Source: Novosphingobium guangzhouense
GTDB lineage: Bacteria > Pseudomonadota > Alphaproteobacteria > Sphingomonadales > Sphingomonadaceae
Direction: 5' to 3'
Length of the DNA stretch: 64,000 nucleotides
Assembly: GCF_002896965.1 (NCBI RefSeq)
Contig: NZ_LYMM01000106.1
Location: 62,001-126,000, forward strand
The notes under the pieces were generated by a model, which saw nothing but the letters and a program-made list of their open reading frames with translations, ran no database searches and was not told the DNA's origin. Positions 17,400-26,283 of this stretch are shown piece by piece. The position numbers and the translations under genes were made by a program. Position 1 is the first letter of the stretch, and every line of letters starts with the position of its first letter.

Positions 17400-17422
17400 T
17401 TGCAATGGACTTTGCCAAGCGC
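17400..17422 (-). promoter_or_regulatory. 23-bp motif shared with 48053-48075
   Basis: This segment, 38 bp before the dienelactone hydrolase start, matches 20 of 23 positions with a segment upstream of the CorC-type gene. The shared core is TTGCAATGGAC followed by TTG and AAGCGC (plus-strand reading). In both places it precedes a minus-strand gene in a divergent region. It may be a promoter element or an operator. Confidence 0.4.
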
Positions 17423-17463
17423 ATGTGTCAGTCATACTGCGATAATTGAGCAGGAGCCGCGCG

Positions 17464-17730
17464 ATGAAGGTCAATGTCGAGGTCGAATGCTCTCCTGAAG
17501 AGGCACGCCGATTTCTGGGGCTGCCGGACGTGACGCGGGCCAACGAAGCCTACGTGGATGCGCTGACGAATGCGATGCAGGGCACGACCAATTTCGACCA
17601 GTTGAACGAACTGACCAAACAGGTCGCGCCGATGGGCCAGATGGGTCTCAAGCTGTTCCAGCAATTCCTGGAAAATGGCGTGGCCATGGCCATGAGCGGA
17701 ACCGGAACCAAGCCCAAGAAGGGCGAGTAG
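17464..17730 (+). CDS. DUF6489-like small protein
   Basis: This 88-residue soluble protein starts MKVNVEVECSPEEARRFLGLPDV, a pattern I associate with the short DUF6489 proteins of alphaproteobacteria. It continues with a helical middle (MQGTTNFDQLNELTKQVAPMG) and a segment MGLKLFQQFLENG. No catalytic motif is visible. I chose ATG 17464 because the conserved-looking part starts there. It lies 34 bp before mnmE in the same direction and may be cotranscribed. Confidence 0.7.
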   Translation: MKVNVEVECSPEEARRFLGLPDVTRANEAYVDALTNAMQGTTNFDQLNELTKQVAPMGQMGLKLFQQFLENGVAMAMSGTGTKPKKGE

Positions 17731-17764
17731 CGCTGCGTCCGGCTCCCTGCTAGGCAGCGCCGGA

Positions 17765-19042
17765 ATGGACGATACCATCTTCGCACTTTCCAGCGGCTCG
17801 CCGCCTGCCGCCATCGCAGTGGTCCGCATCAGCGGGCCTTGCGCGGGAGAGGCGCTCACGCGCCTTTCCGGGAGCATTCCGCAGCCTCGCCGGGCCAGCT
17901 ATCGTGCCTTGAGTGTTTCACGTGAAACAGTGCTCGATCATGCTCTGGTGCTCTGGTTTCCCGGCCCCAATACCGCAACGGGCGAAGATCTTGCCGAACT
18001 GCACCTGCATGGCGGAAAGGCCGTGGTTGCTGCGGTAGAGTCTGCGCTGACCGAACTTCCCGGTCTGCGGCGGGCGGTCGCAGGCGAATTCACCCGGCGT
18101 GCATTTGCCAATGGGCGCATCGACCTTGCCGAAGCCGAAGGGCTGGCCGACCTGCTTTCGGCGGAAACCGAATTGCAGCGGCGCAGCGCGGTGGCCATGG
18201 CGGGTGGTGCCTTGTCCCGGCAGGTTGACGACTGGCGCATGCGGGTTCTCACGGCATCGGCTGCGGTTGAGGCCGTTCTCGATTTCGGGGATGAGGATGA
18301 CGTTGCAGACCTCCCCGCAGACTTCCTTACACGCATCGATCATCTCGCGGCCGAGGTAGCCGACTGGCTTTCGCGTCCCCGTGCAGAGACTCTGCGCGAA
18401 GGGTTTCGCGTGGTGCTGGCGGGTCCGCCCAACGCGGGCAAGAGCACGCTGTTCAATGCGCTGGTTGAGGATGAGGCGGCGATCACCGCGCCGCTTGCCG
18501 GAACGACACGCGATGTTCTGACGCGCGCGGTGGCGATTGGCGGGGTTCCTTTCGTATTCGCCGATACTGCAGGCCTGCGTGACGAGACGGACGACGTGAT
18601 CGAAGCGATCGGCATCGACCGCGCCCGCGCCGCGCTCGATCGGGCGGATCTTGTGCTCTGGCTTGGCGCGCCGGGGGAGGGCCCGGCGGACGCGTGGGAA
18701 GTTACCCCGCAGATCGATACCGCAACGGCGCCATCCAATCCCGCCGCGCGTCACGCGATTTCGGCGGTGACTGGAGAGGGCCTGGATTCGCTTCGCGGCG
18801 ATCTGGTGGAGACAGCGCGAAGCACGATGCCGCGTCCCGGTGATGCCGCGCTGAACGCCCGGCAGCATGCCTTCCTGGCTGATGCGGAGGTGGCATTGCG
18901 GTCAGCGCGGCACGAACGTGATCCGCTGCTTGTTGCCGAATGCCTTAGGCGCGCGCGCGTGGCGTTCGACGGGCTGGTGGGCCGCACGACCACGGAAGAC
19001 ATGCTCGATGCGCTTTTCGGGCGGTTCTGCATCGGAAAATAA
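17765..19042 (+). CDS. mnmE: tRNA modification GTPase MnmE
   Basis: This 425-residue protein works with MnmG to form the carboxymethylaminomethyl group on wobble uridine 34 of tRNAs. It has the N-terminal folate-binding domain (MDDTIFALSSGSPPAAIAVV), helical domain, G domain with P-loop GPPNAGKST at about residues 220-228 and the switch segment AGTTRD, and the C-terminal CIGK with the conserved cysteine. It heads the run mnmE-mnmG-rsmG-parA-parB. A perfect parS site lies within codons 50-55 (SVSRETV). Confidence 0.96.
   Translation: MDDTIFALSSGSPPAAIAVVRISGPCAGEALTRLSGSIPQPRRASYRALSVSRETVLDHALVLWFPGPNTATGEDLAELHLHGGKAVVAAVESALTELPGLRRAVAGEFTRRAFANGRIDLAEAEGLADLLSAETELQRRSAVAMAGGALSRQVDDWRMRVLTASAAVEAVLDFGDEDDVADLPADFLTRIDHLAAEVADWLSRPRAETLREGFRVVLAGPPNAGKSTLFNALVEDEAAITAPLAGTTRDVLTRAVAIGGVPFVFADTAGLRDETDDVIEAIGIDRARAALDRADLVLWLGAPGEGPADAWEVTPQIDTATAPSNPAARHAISAVTGEGLDSLRGDLVETARSTMPRPGDAALNARQHAFLADAEVALRSARHERDPLLVAECLRRARVAFDGLVGRTTTEDMLDALFGRFCIGK
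17914..17929. other. parS site 2 (perfect consensus)
   Basis: TGTTTCACGTGAAACA, identical to site 1, lies inside mnmE and encodes VSRET in the mnmE frame. Confidence 0.93.
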
Positions 19043-19046
19043 GCGA

Positions 19047-19062
19047 TGTTCCACGTGGAACA
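19047..19062. other. parS site 3
   Basis: TGTTCCACGTGGAACA, a perfect palindrome with a symmetric change (TTC/GAA for TTT/AAA) from the consensus, lies in the 68-bp gap between mnmE and mnmG. Confidence 0.82.
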
Positions 19063-19110
19063 TGCCGAGGTGCTTTGACGTGAAATCCGCGACGCGGTAA
19101 AGGCCGCTTC

Positions 19111-20958
19111 ATGCACTCCTTCGACGTGATCGTGATCGGCGGCGGCCATGCCGGCTGCGAGGCGGCGGCCGTGGCCGCACGCATGGGCGCGCGCGTTGCG
19201 CTTGTCAGCTTTGACCTCGATGCGGTCGGGGCGATGAGCTGCAACCCCGCTATCGGCGGGCTGGGGAAGGGGCACCTTGTCCGCGAGGTTGATGCCTTCG
19301 ATGGGTTGATCGCCCGTGCAGCCGATGCAGCTGCGATCCACTACCGCATGCTCAACCGGTCGAAAGGCAGCGCCGTTCAGGGGCCACGGGTTCAGGCGGA
19401 CCGCGTATTGTTCAAGGCGGCGATTCAGCGGCTGCTGAAAGAGCAGGGCGATCTGACGCTGGTTGCCGGAGAGGCCGCCGCGCTGGTGCTCCAAGGTGGT
19501 CGGGCGGTCGGCATCGAACTGGCGGACGGCACCCGGCTGACCGCGCCCGCAACGATCCTGTGTACCGGCACCTTCCTTGGCGGCACGCTGTTCCGAGGCG
19601 AAGAGCGTCTGGTTGGCGGCCGTATCGGCGAGGCATCGGCGCAGCGGCTTGCCGCCCAGATGCGTGAGGCCGCGCTGCCGATGGCCCGCCTCAAGACCGG
19701 CACGCCGCCCAGGCTCGATGGTCGCACGATCGACTGGTCCCGCCTTGATGAGCAGCCCTCCGACGGCGAAAGCTGGACCATGTCGGCGATGGAGCAGCGG
19801 CGCACGGTGCCGCAGGTGTTCTGCGCGATCACCCGCACCAATGCGCGCAGCCATGACGTGATCCGCGCGAACCTTCATCGTTCGCCCCTGTTTTCGGGTG
19901 CGATCGGGGCACAGGGGCCACGCTATTGCCCTTCGATCGAGGACAAGATTCATCGCTTCGCCGATCGCGATGGGCACCAGATTTTCCTGGAGCCGGAGGG
20001 GCTTACCACGCATCTGGTCTATCCCAACGGCATCAGCACGTCCTTGCCCGCCGATGTGCAGCTGGAAATGCTGCGCACCATGGACGGGCTTGAAACGGTG
20101 GAGATGGTGGTTCCGGGCTATGCCGTGGAGTACGATCATATCGATCCGCGCGCCTTGCGCACCAGCCTTGAACTGCGCGAAATTCCCGGCCTCTATTGTG
20201 CGGGGCAGATCAATGGGACTACCGGCTACGAGGAGGCCGCTGCGCAAGGTCTGGTCGCAGGACTGCATGCGGCGGCGGCGGTTTTGGGCCGTGATGGACC
20301 TGCGCTTGATCGGGCGAACAGCTACATGGCGGTGATGGTGGACGATCTGACGCTGCACGGCGTCAGTGAGCCGTACCGAATGCTGACCGCGCGCGCGGAG
20401 TATCGTTTGCGTCTGCGCGCCAACAACACGACAACGCGGCTCACTCCGCTGGCAATCGCGGTCGGCGCAGCTGGCGCCGCACGCCGCGAATGGTTCCGCC
20501 GCCGCGAAGAGGCGAGGGCGGCACTGGGCGCTGCCTTCGACGCTCCGCTGGCGTCGACCGAGCTGGCGGCGGCAGGACTGCCGGTGCGGTCCGACGCAGG
20601 GCGTTTGCCGCTGCGCGAATGGCTGCGCTTCGGCGGCGTCGATATCGCGGGACTTTCGCCATGGATCGATCCTGCCTTGCGGGCCGATGCCGACCTGCTT
20701 GAAGAGATGGCCGAGGACGCAGCTTACGCGCCCTATCTTGAACGGCAGGAGCGTGAACTGCGCGACTTGCGCGCCAGTGAGGCGCTGACGCTTGGTGACG
20801 ATTTTCCGTATGACCGGATTGCCGGCCTTTCGCGCGAGATGGTCGAGCGGCTCACCCGTGCCCGCCCGGCAACCCTTGCAGCGGCAGGGCGCATTCCGGG
20901 AATTACTCCGGCGGCGCTGGCGGCGCTGCTTGTCCACGCCCGCAGGGAGGCTGCGTGA
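19111..20958 (+). CDS. mnmG: tRNA uridine 5-carboxymethylaminomethyl synthase MnmG
   Basis: This 615-residue FAD enzyme is the partner of MnmE in wobble uridine modification. The FAD-binding motif is [10 protein letters not shown] near residues 10-19; [37 protein letters not shown] and the C-terminal helical domain ([16 protein letters not shown]) are characteristic. The length is typical. It ends by overlapping rsmG (GTGA), so translation is coupled. Confidence 0.97.
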   Translation: MHSFDVIVIGGGHAGCEAAAVAARMGARVALVSFDLDAVGAMSCNPAIGGLGKGHLVREVDAFDGLIARAADAAAIHYRMLNRSKGSAVQGPRVQADRVLFKAAIQRLLKEQGDLTLVAGEAAALVLQGGRAVGIELADGTRLTAPATILCTGTFLGGTLFRGEERLVGGRIGEASAQRLAAQMREAALPMARLKTGTPPRLDGRTIDWSRLDEQPSDGESWTMSAMEQRRTVPQVFCAITRTNARSHDVIRANLHRSPLFSGAIGAQGPRYCPSIEDKIHRFADRDGHQIFLEPEGLTTHLVYPNGISTSLPADVQLEMLRTMDGLETVEMVVPGYAVEYDHIDPRALRTSLELREIPGLYCAGQINGTTGYEEAAAQGLVAGLHAAAAVLGRDGPALDRANSYMAVMVDDLTLHGVSEPYRMLTARAEYRLRLRANNTTTRLTPLAIAVGAAGAARREWFRRREEARAALGAAFDAPLASTELAAAGLPVRSDAGRLPLREWLRFGGVDIAGLSPWIDPALRADADLLEEMAEDAAYAPYLERQERELRDLRASEALTLGDDFPYDRIAGLSREMVERLTRARPATLAAAGRIPGITPAALAALLVHARREAA

Positions 20959-21596
20959 TCACCACTGAAGACGAAGCGCGCGAATGGTTGCGCGCGCTGC
21001 CCGAATGCGATGCTGCGGCGATGGAACGGCTGGAACTTCTGGTTGCCATGCTGGCCGAAGAGAACCAGCGCCAGAACCTTGTATCTGCGGCCAGTCTCGA
21101 TCAGGTCTGGCTGCGGCACATCGTCGATAGCGCGCAACTGCTGTCGTATGTTCCACGTGAAACATCGACGCCGTGGATGGATCTGGGAACCGGGGCAGGA
21201 TTCCCCGGCCTCGTGATCGCGGCGCTTCGGCCGGAGTGCGAGGTGATCATGGTCGAGTCGCGCGCGCGGCGAATCGAGTGGCTCGATCGCGCGCGAATCG
21301 CGATGGGACTGGATTGTGCATCTGTGGTCGGGCAACGGCTTGAACTTGTCGAAACGCGTCAGGCGGCAGTCATCTCGGCGCGTGCTTTTGCGCCTCTTGA
21401 AAAATTGCTGACGTTATCCGCCCGATTTTCCACAAGTGACACCGTGTTCCTGTTGCCCAAAGGGCGGTCTGCCGGTCAAGAATTGGAAGACCTTCGCAAG
21501 TGGCGGCATGTGTTCCACGTGGAACAGTCCCTGACGGACCCGCAGGCAGGCATCATTGTCGGCACGCTCGCCGGCGGGAAGGGTAAGAACGGGTGA
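20955..21596 (+). CDS. rsmG: 16S rRNA (guanine-N7)-methyltransferase RsmG
   Basis: This 213-residue methyltransferase modifies G527 of 16S rRNA (E. coli numbering). The SAM-binding motif [14 protein letters not shown] is clear, preceded by [22 protein letters not shown]. It starts at GTG 20955 inside the mnmG stop region and ends at 21596, overlapping the GTG start of parA. Two parS sites lie inside the gene, encoding FPRET-like (VPRETS) and FHVEQS peptides. Confidence 0.94.
   Translation: MITTEDEAREWLRALPECDAAAMERLELLVAMLAEENQRQNLVSAASLDQVWLRHIVDSAQLLSYVPRETSTPWMDLGTGAGFPGLVIAALRPECEVIMVESRARRIEWLDRARIAMGLDCASVVGQRLELVETRQAAVISARAFAPLEKLLTLSARFSTSDTVFLLPKGRSAGQELEDLRKWRHVFHVEQSLTDPQAGIIVGTLAGGKGKNG
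21149..21164. other. parS site 4 (hybrid)
   Basis: TGTTCCACGTGAAACA has one half like site 3 and one half like the perfect consensus. It lies in the first part of rsmG. Confidence 0.88.
21511..21526. other. parS site 5
   Basis: TGTTCCACGTGGAACA, identical to site 3, lies near the 3' end of rsmG, 67 bp before the parA start codon. It may also affect parAB expression. Confidence 0.85.
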
Positions 21597-22369
21597 TTCG
21601 CATTGCCATCGCCAACCAGAAAGGCGGCGTCGGAAAGACGACGACGGCGATCAACGTCGCAACTGCGCTGGCGGCCACCGGCTGGAAGACCCTGCTGATC
21701 GATCTTGACCCGCAGGGCAATGCCTCCACCGGCATCGGAGTAGGGGCTTCCGAACGTGAGGCGTCATCCTATGACGTTCTTGTCGACAAGGTGCCGGTAT
21801 CGCAGTGCGTCATGCCGACGCGGATACCCAATCTTGATCTGCTTCCCGCAACGGTGGACTTGTCCGGGGCCGAAGTCGAACTGGTCAGCGCCGATGATCG
21901 CGCGCATCGCCTGCAACGCACGCTGACGCCTGAACTTGGCTACGATGTCTGCCTGATCGACTGCCCGCCTTCGCTGGGCTTGCTGACGCTGAACGCGCTC
22001 AATGCTGCGGACACGCTGCTGGTGCCTTTGCAGTGTGAGTTCTTTGCGCTCGAAGGGCTCAGCCAGCTGCTGCAGACGGTGGAGCGGGTGCAGCAGCGCT
22101 TCAACCCGGACCTTGGCATCATCGGCATCGCGCTGACCATGTACGATCGCCGCAATCGCCTGACGGAACAGGTTTCCGACGACGTGCGATCGGTGCTGGG
22201 CAAGCTGGTGTTCGAAACCGTCATTCCGCGCAACGTGCGGCTCTCCGAAGCGCCGAGCCATGGGGTTCCGGCGCTCATCTACGATCACGCTTGCGCCGGC
22301 AGCCGCGCCTATATGGCGCTTGCCCGTGAGCTGATCACGCGACTGCCCGAAAAGAGGAAAGCGGCATGA
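21593..22369 (+). CDS. parA: chromosome partitioning ATPase ParA
   Basis: This 258-residue ATPase moves the ParB-parS complex during chromosome segregation. The deviant Walker A motif KGGVGKTT is at residues 10-17, followed by LLIDLDPQGNAST, the CLIDCPPSLGLLT Walker B region and the family's C-terminal DNA-binding basic residues (RRNRLTEQV). It starts at GTG 21593, overlapping rsmG, and its stop overlaps the parB start (ATGA). This is the short chromosomal type without an N-terminal regulatory domain. Confidence 0.96.
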   Translation: MIRIAIANQKGGVGKTTTAINVATALAATGWKTLLIDLDPQGNASTGIGVGASEREASSYDVLVDKVPVSQCVMPTRIPNLDLLPATVDLSGAEVELVSADDRAHRLQRTLTPELGYDVCLIDCPPSLGLLTLNALNAADTLLVPLQCEFFALEGLSQLLQTVERVQQRFNPDLGIIGIALTMYDRRNRLTEQVSDDVRSVLGKLVFETVIPRNVRLSEAPSHGVPALIYDHACAGSRAYMALARELITRLPEKRKAA

Positions 22370-23328
22370 ACGACGATTCCATCGTGCGCTTCAGCGTACC
22401 CCAGCCCAAGGCGGCCGGGCAGAAGCCCAAGGGTCTTGGCCGTGGCCTTGGCGCGCTGCTGGGCGAAACCCGGCGCGAGGAGCCGGTGGCGGCGACGGGC
22501 GAGGGTGGCACGGTAGCCCCTTCACGTGGCGGTCTGGCGGTGCTGTCGATCTCGGACATCAAGCCCGATCCGCATCAGCCGCGCCGCTATTTCGAGGAAT
22601 CGGCGCTGGAAGAACTGGCCGCGTCGATCGCGCAGCGCGGGGTGATCCAGCCCATCATCGTGCGTCCGCTCGACAATGGCCGCTATCAGCTGGTGGCCGG
22701 CGAACGTCGCTGGCGCGCGGCGCAGAAGGCGCAGCTTCACGAGATTCCGGCTCTCGTTCGCGAGCTGTCGGACCGTGAGGTCATGGCGCTGGCGCTGATC
22801 GAGAACCTTCAACGCGAAGATCTCAACCCGATCGAAGAAGCGCGCGCTTACAACCGCCTTGCCGAATTGGAAGGCATGACCCAGGCCGAGATCGCCCGGA
22901 TGGTCGACAAGAGCCGCAGCCATGTCGCCAACTTCCAGCGCCTGCTGGCGCTGCCGGATGGCGTGATCGGGTTGGTCGAGAAGGGCGATCTGTCGATGGG
23001 CCATGCCCGCGCGCTGATCGGCTGCGACGATGCAGAGGACATTGCAGAGGCCGCCGTCTCCAAGCAGATGTCGGTGCGCGACGTGGAAAAGCTGGTCCGT
23101 AAGAAGCAGCGCGGCGATGCGGCGCCCCGTCGCTCTGCCCGCGCAGCGCGCAATGCGTCCGAAGACGCGGATATCGCTGCGGTGCAGAACCACCTTGAGG
23201 AATTCCTCGGCCTGCCGGTGAAGATCAGCGCTGATGCCGATCCTTCGACCGGCACCGTAACGATCCGCTATGCGACGCTCGATCAGCTGGATCTGATCTG
23301 CCAGCGGCTGACCGGCGGCGCCATCTGA
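22366..23328 (+). CDS. parB: chromosome partitioning protein ParB
   Basis: This 320-residue CTP-dependent DNA clamp loads at parS. The N-terminal segment GLGRGLGALLGE is the ParA-contacting region, the ParB/Srx domain has VAGERRWRAAQKA and ALIENLQREDLNPIEEARAY, the helix-turn-helix is EIARMVDKSRSHVANFQRLL, and the C-terminal dimerisation domain follows a basic linker (KKQRGDAAPRRSARAAR). Six parS-like sites surround the gene. The next gene on the other strand ends 3 bp away. Confidence 0.96.
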   Translation: MNDDSIVRFSVPQPKAAGQKPKGLGRGLGALLGETRREEPVAATGEGGTVAPSRGGLAVLSISDIKPDPHQPRRYFEESALEELAASIAQRGVIQPIIVRPLDNGRYQLVAGERRWRAAQKAQLHEIPALVRELSDREVMALALIENLQREDLNPIEEARAYNRLAELEGMTQAEIARMVDKSRSHVANFQRLLALPDGVIGLVEKGDLSMGHARALIGCDDAEDIAEAAVSKQMSVRDVEKLVRKKQRGDAAPRRSARAARNASEDADIAAVQNHLEEFLGLPVKISADADPSTGTVTIRYATLDQLDLICQRLTGGAI

Positions 23329-23331
23329 CGC

Positions 23332-24018
23332 TTACCTGATCGGCACCCGCTTATCGGGAACGATCTTCACCCGCTTGTCCGGGACCACTTTGGTCCGGCG
23401 CGGGATGGCGCGACGGGCAGGGCGGACCGGCACGTCTTCATAGACGTATTCGATGGTCTCGGTGCAGTTCGGCTTGGGCTGGGCGACCGGGACTATCATC
23501 ATGGGCTGCGTCATGCAGCAACCCTGCTGGGGGTAGCCATAAGCCGGGTAGTAGCCCTGCGGTGCACCATAGCCGGAGGCATAGCTCGACCCGTAACCTT
23601 GACCATAGCCCGGCCCATAGCCCGGATAACCGCCCCCGGTCTGGTAGCGGGCGTAGTAATCGTCGAGATAGGCTTCGCACTCGTCACGGTTGCGGCCGCG
23701 ATCCTCGGCCTTGTCGATCGCGGCTCCGGCGACGGCACCAACGGCAGCGCCAGCTACGGTGCCCACCGTGCGATTTCCGCGCCCGGCGATCCGGTTGCCG
23801 GCAAGCCCTCCGACGACACCGCCGATGACAGCGCCGCCAACCCCGGAATCGCGAGAGGAAAGGCGCTGGCGGCAATCGGCGAGCCATGCTTCGCGCGGGT
23901 CGTAGCCGCTGTCGTGGTTGTAACCATAAGCCGGGGGCTCAGGCCAATCATGCGCAAGCGCCGGGGATGCGGTGAACGACAGCGTCGCAAGGACGACGGA
24001 ATGCAGGGGAAGACGCAT
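23332..24018 (-). CDS. exported glycine-zipper protein
   Basis: This 228-residue protein has a signal peptide (MRLPLHSVVLATLSFTASPALA), a glycine-zipper two-helix domain (VGGAVIGGVVGGLAGNRI and VGTVAGAAVGAVAGAAID, residues about 58-100), a low-complexity Tyr/Gly-rich stretch (about 125-175), and a basic end with a short duplication (VVPDKRVKIVPDKRV). Glycine-zipper domains insert into or bind the cell envelope. I chose ATG 24018, with GAAAGGG upstream, over a GTG three codons earlier. Function is unknown. Confidence 0.75.
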   Translation of the reverse strand: MRLPLHSVVLATLSFTASPALAHDWPEPPAYGYNHDSGYDPREAWLADCRQRLSSRDSGVGGAVIGGVVGGLAGNRIAGRGNRTVGTVAGAAVGAVAGAAIDKAEDRGRNRDECEAYLDDYYARYQTGGGYPGYGPGYGQGYGSSYASGYGAPQGYYPAYGYPQQGCCMTQPMMIVPVAQPKPNCTETIEYVYEDVPVRPARRAIPRRTKVVPDKRVKIVPDKRVPIR

Positions 24019-24153
24019 CGATGGCACCCTTTCGCGAAAACGACAGGGCGCGAAAAATCAGCCCCGTCAGTTAACGCGAAATTTAGCATCGTGATCCCCG
24101 CAAAACCAAGCATCTTGCGAGAAGGTGGGGGTAATGTCCCGTTTTGACGCGGT

Positions 24154-24636
24154 TCAGATCGCCAGCGCGACGACTTGCGCCAGAAGCTGCATTCCGGCGG
24201 CGTCTTCATCATCGAAGCGGCCGGGAGTGGGGCTGTCGAGGTCGATCACGGCGATGACCTTGCCGTCGCGCAGGACCGGCACGACCAGTTCGGAGCGGCT
24301 GTCCGCATCGCAGGCGATATGGCCGGGGAAGGCGTGGACGTCCGGCACGACCTGCGTGGTGCCAAGCGCCGCAGCGGTGCCGCACACGCCGCGGCCGAAC
24401 GGGATGCGGATGCAGGCGGGCTTGCCCATGAACGGGCCGAGCACCAGTTCATCCGCTACCGTGCGGTAGAAGCCGGCCCAGTTGAGGTCGGGCACGAACT
24501 GCCAGATCACCGCAGCCAGGTTCGCCATATTGGCGATGGCATCGGGTTCTCCCTGAACCAGCGCATCGGCGGCGCGGGCAAGGGCGCTGTAGAGTTCGGG
24601 CTTGGGAAGGTCGGCGTCTGCGGCAAAGTCGTACAT
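24154..24636 (-). CDS. msrC: free methionine-R-sulfoxide reductase (GAF domain)
   Basis: This 160-residue GAF-domain enzyme reduces free methionine-R-sulfoxide, protecting against oxidation. The three cysteines used in catalysis and resolution in characterised enzymes are present with the right spacing: C75 (KPACIRIPFG), C85 (GRGVCGTA) and C109 (HIACDADSRSEL); the 10 and 24 residue gaps equal those of E. coli fRMsr. The surrounding motif WAGFYR is also typical. It diverges from the sugar dehydrogenase gene. Confidence 0.9.
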   Translation of the reverse strand: MYDFAADADLPKPELYSALARAADALVQGEPDAIANMANLAAVIWQFVPDLNWAGFYRTVADELVLGPFMGKPACIRIPFGRGVCGTAAALGTTQVVPDVHAFPGHIACDADSRSELVVPVLRDGKVIAVIDLDSPTPGRFDDEDAAGMQLLAQVVALAI

Positions 24637-24697
24637 GAGGGCGCATTAGCGCAACTCTCTGTTGTCGGCCAGCCAGAGCGGTTCTATCTCTTGGTGC

Positions 24698-26185
24698 ATG
24701 AATCCGATCGTCAAGAAGACCGCCATCGCCTCTGCCGTGATCGTCCTGGCTGCCGCCGGGTTCGTGTACTGGGGCGTCCATTCCAACACCTCGGAGCTGC
24801 CGAGCGATGCGACCATGGGCAAGAACCCGCAGCTGGTCGAACCCAAGCCGCAGTGGATCCCCAGCATCAAGCTGGCCAAGCCGGTGGGCTGGGCGGCCGG
24901 TGAAACGCCCAAGGCTGCGGCCGGGTTGACGGTTTCGCGCTTTGCCGAAGGGCTGGATCACCCGCGCACGATGCTGACGCTGCCTAATGGCGATATCCTT
25001 GTCGCCGAAACGAACGCGCCCCCGCGTGAAGGTGCGCCGGGCTTTACCGCCTTCGTCAAGAACGTGATCATGGGCCGGGTCGGCGCGGGCGATCCTTCGC
25101 CCAACCGCATCGTCCTGCTGCGCGACGCCGATGGTGACGGCAAGGCCGAAGGGCGCTACACCTTGCGCAGCGAAGGTCTGCAATCGCCCTCAGGCATGGC
25201 CTATCGCGACGGCAAGCTGTACATCGCCAATCACGACGCGGTCTATGAATATGCCTTCACGCCGGGCGATACATCGCTGCCCGGCAAGCCGCTGCGCAAG
25301 ATGATGGACATGCCGGGCGGCGGGCACTGGATGCGCAATCTTCTGCTGAGCCCGGACGGCAAGCACCTTTACGTCGCGGTGGGCTCCAAGACCAACATCG
25401 CCGATGAAGGCACGGAGGCCGAAACCGGCCGCGCGATGATCTGGGAGGTCGATGTGCAGACCGCGCGTCGCCGCCAGTTTGCCGTGGGCATGCGCAATCC
25501 CAACGGCCTGGGCTGGAACCCCTCCACAGGCGAGATGTGGGCCACGGTGCAGGAGCGCGACATGCTCGGCCCCGATCTCGTGCCGGATTACCTGACCAAC
25601 GTGCCCGTGGGCGCGCAGTACGGCTGGCCGTGGGTCTACTGGAAGGACACGTTCGATGAACGCGTGCAGTGGCCGATGCAGACCTACATGATCGAATATA
25701 CCCGCAAGCCCGAATATGCGCTGGGCGCACATGTTTCGGCGCTGGGGCTGACCTTTGCCAATGGTGGCAACCGCATGGGCCAAGGCTTCGAGAACGGTGT
25801 CTTCATCGCCCGTCACGGTTCGTGGAATCGCCGCCCCTCGGCGGGCTACGACGTGGTGTTCATCCCCTTCGACGCCAATGGCAACCCGAAGGACGTCAAG
25901 CCGCAGCCGGTGCTGACCGGGTTCCTCAAGGACAATGGCGATACGCACGGTCGTCCCACCTGGGTCACGTGGGACAAGGGCGGTGCGTTGCTCGTCAGCG
26001 ACGATACCGCCGGGATCATCTGGCGCGTGGTATCGCCGGGGGCGCAGCCTTCGCCGGAGATCAAGCCGGTCGTCACCGAGCACATGAAACCGCGTGAGGA
26101 CATCAAGGACCCGACTTCTCCGGAAGAGGCGGCGAAGCTGATGGGTGGTTTCCGCAAGGAAGATGACAGGCTGCTGCCGCAGTAA
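24698..26185 (+). CDS. membrane-anchored PQQ-type sugar dehydrogenase-like protein
   Basis: This 495-residue protein resembles the soluble glucose/sorbosone dehydrogenase family (GSDH-like beta-propeller), which oxidises sugars with PQQ in the periplasm. The N-terminus has an uncleaved-looking membrane anchor (VKKTAIASAVIVLAAAGFVYWG), followed by propeller blades with LPNGDILVAETN, LLRDADGDGKAE, GGHWMRNLLLSPDGKHLYVAVGS, GMRNPNGLGWNP and VFIARHGSWNR. ATG 24698 is chosen because it gives the anchor directly. No PQQ synthesis genes are nearby, so use of PQQ is inferred from the family. Confidence 0.82.
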   Translation: MNPIVKKTAIASAVIVLAAAGFVYWGVHSNTSELPSDATMGKNPQLVEPKPQWIPSIKLAKPVGWAAGETPKAAAGLTVSRFAEGLDHPRTMLTLPNGDILVAETNAPPREGAPGFTAFVKNVIMGRVGAGDPSPNRIVLLRDADGDGKAEGRYTLRSEGLQSPSGMAYRDGKLYIANHDAVYEYAFTPGDTSLPGKPLRKMMDMPGGGHWMRNLLLSPDGKHLYVAVGSKTNIADEGTEAETGRAMIWEVDVQTARRRQFAVGMRNPNGLGWNPSTGEMWATVQERDMLGPDLVPDYLTNVPVGAQYGWPWVYWKDTFDERVQWPMQTYMIEYTRKPEYALGAHVSALGLTFANGGNRMGQGFENGVFIARHGSWNRRPSAGYDVVFIPFDANGNPKDVKPQPVLTGFLKDNGDTHGRPTWVTWDKGGALLVSDDTAGIIWRVVSPGAQPSPEIKPVVTEHMKPREDIKDPTSPEEAAKLMGGFRKEDDRLLPQ

Positions 26186-26199
26186 GCAGAAAGACGAAG

Positions 26200-26249
26200 C
26201 TGTCGTCGTCGAGCCTGCATCACAGTGGCTACGCGCACGACGACGACAG
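26200..26249. terminator. long inverted repeat between convergent genes
   Basis: A perfect 12-bp inverted repeat (CTGTCGTCGTCG / CGACGACGACAG) with a 26-base loop lies 15 bp after the sugar dehydrogenase stop. It has no T tract. It probably separates the two convergent genes. Confidence 0.5.
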
Positions 26250-26283
26250 TTTCGGGGTGCAGGGGTGGGTATTAGCCCCTGCG

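Noticed and set aside
18751-20937. 728-codon open frame on the minus strand
   Set aside because: It lies opposite mnmE and mnmG; long antisense frames are common in GC-rich DNA and the translation shows no domain.
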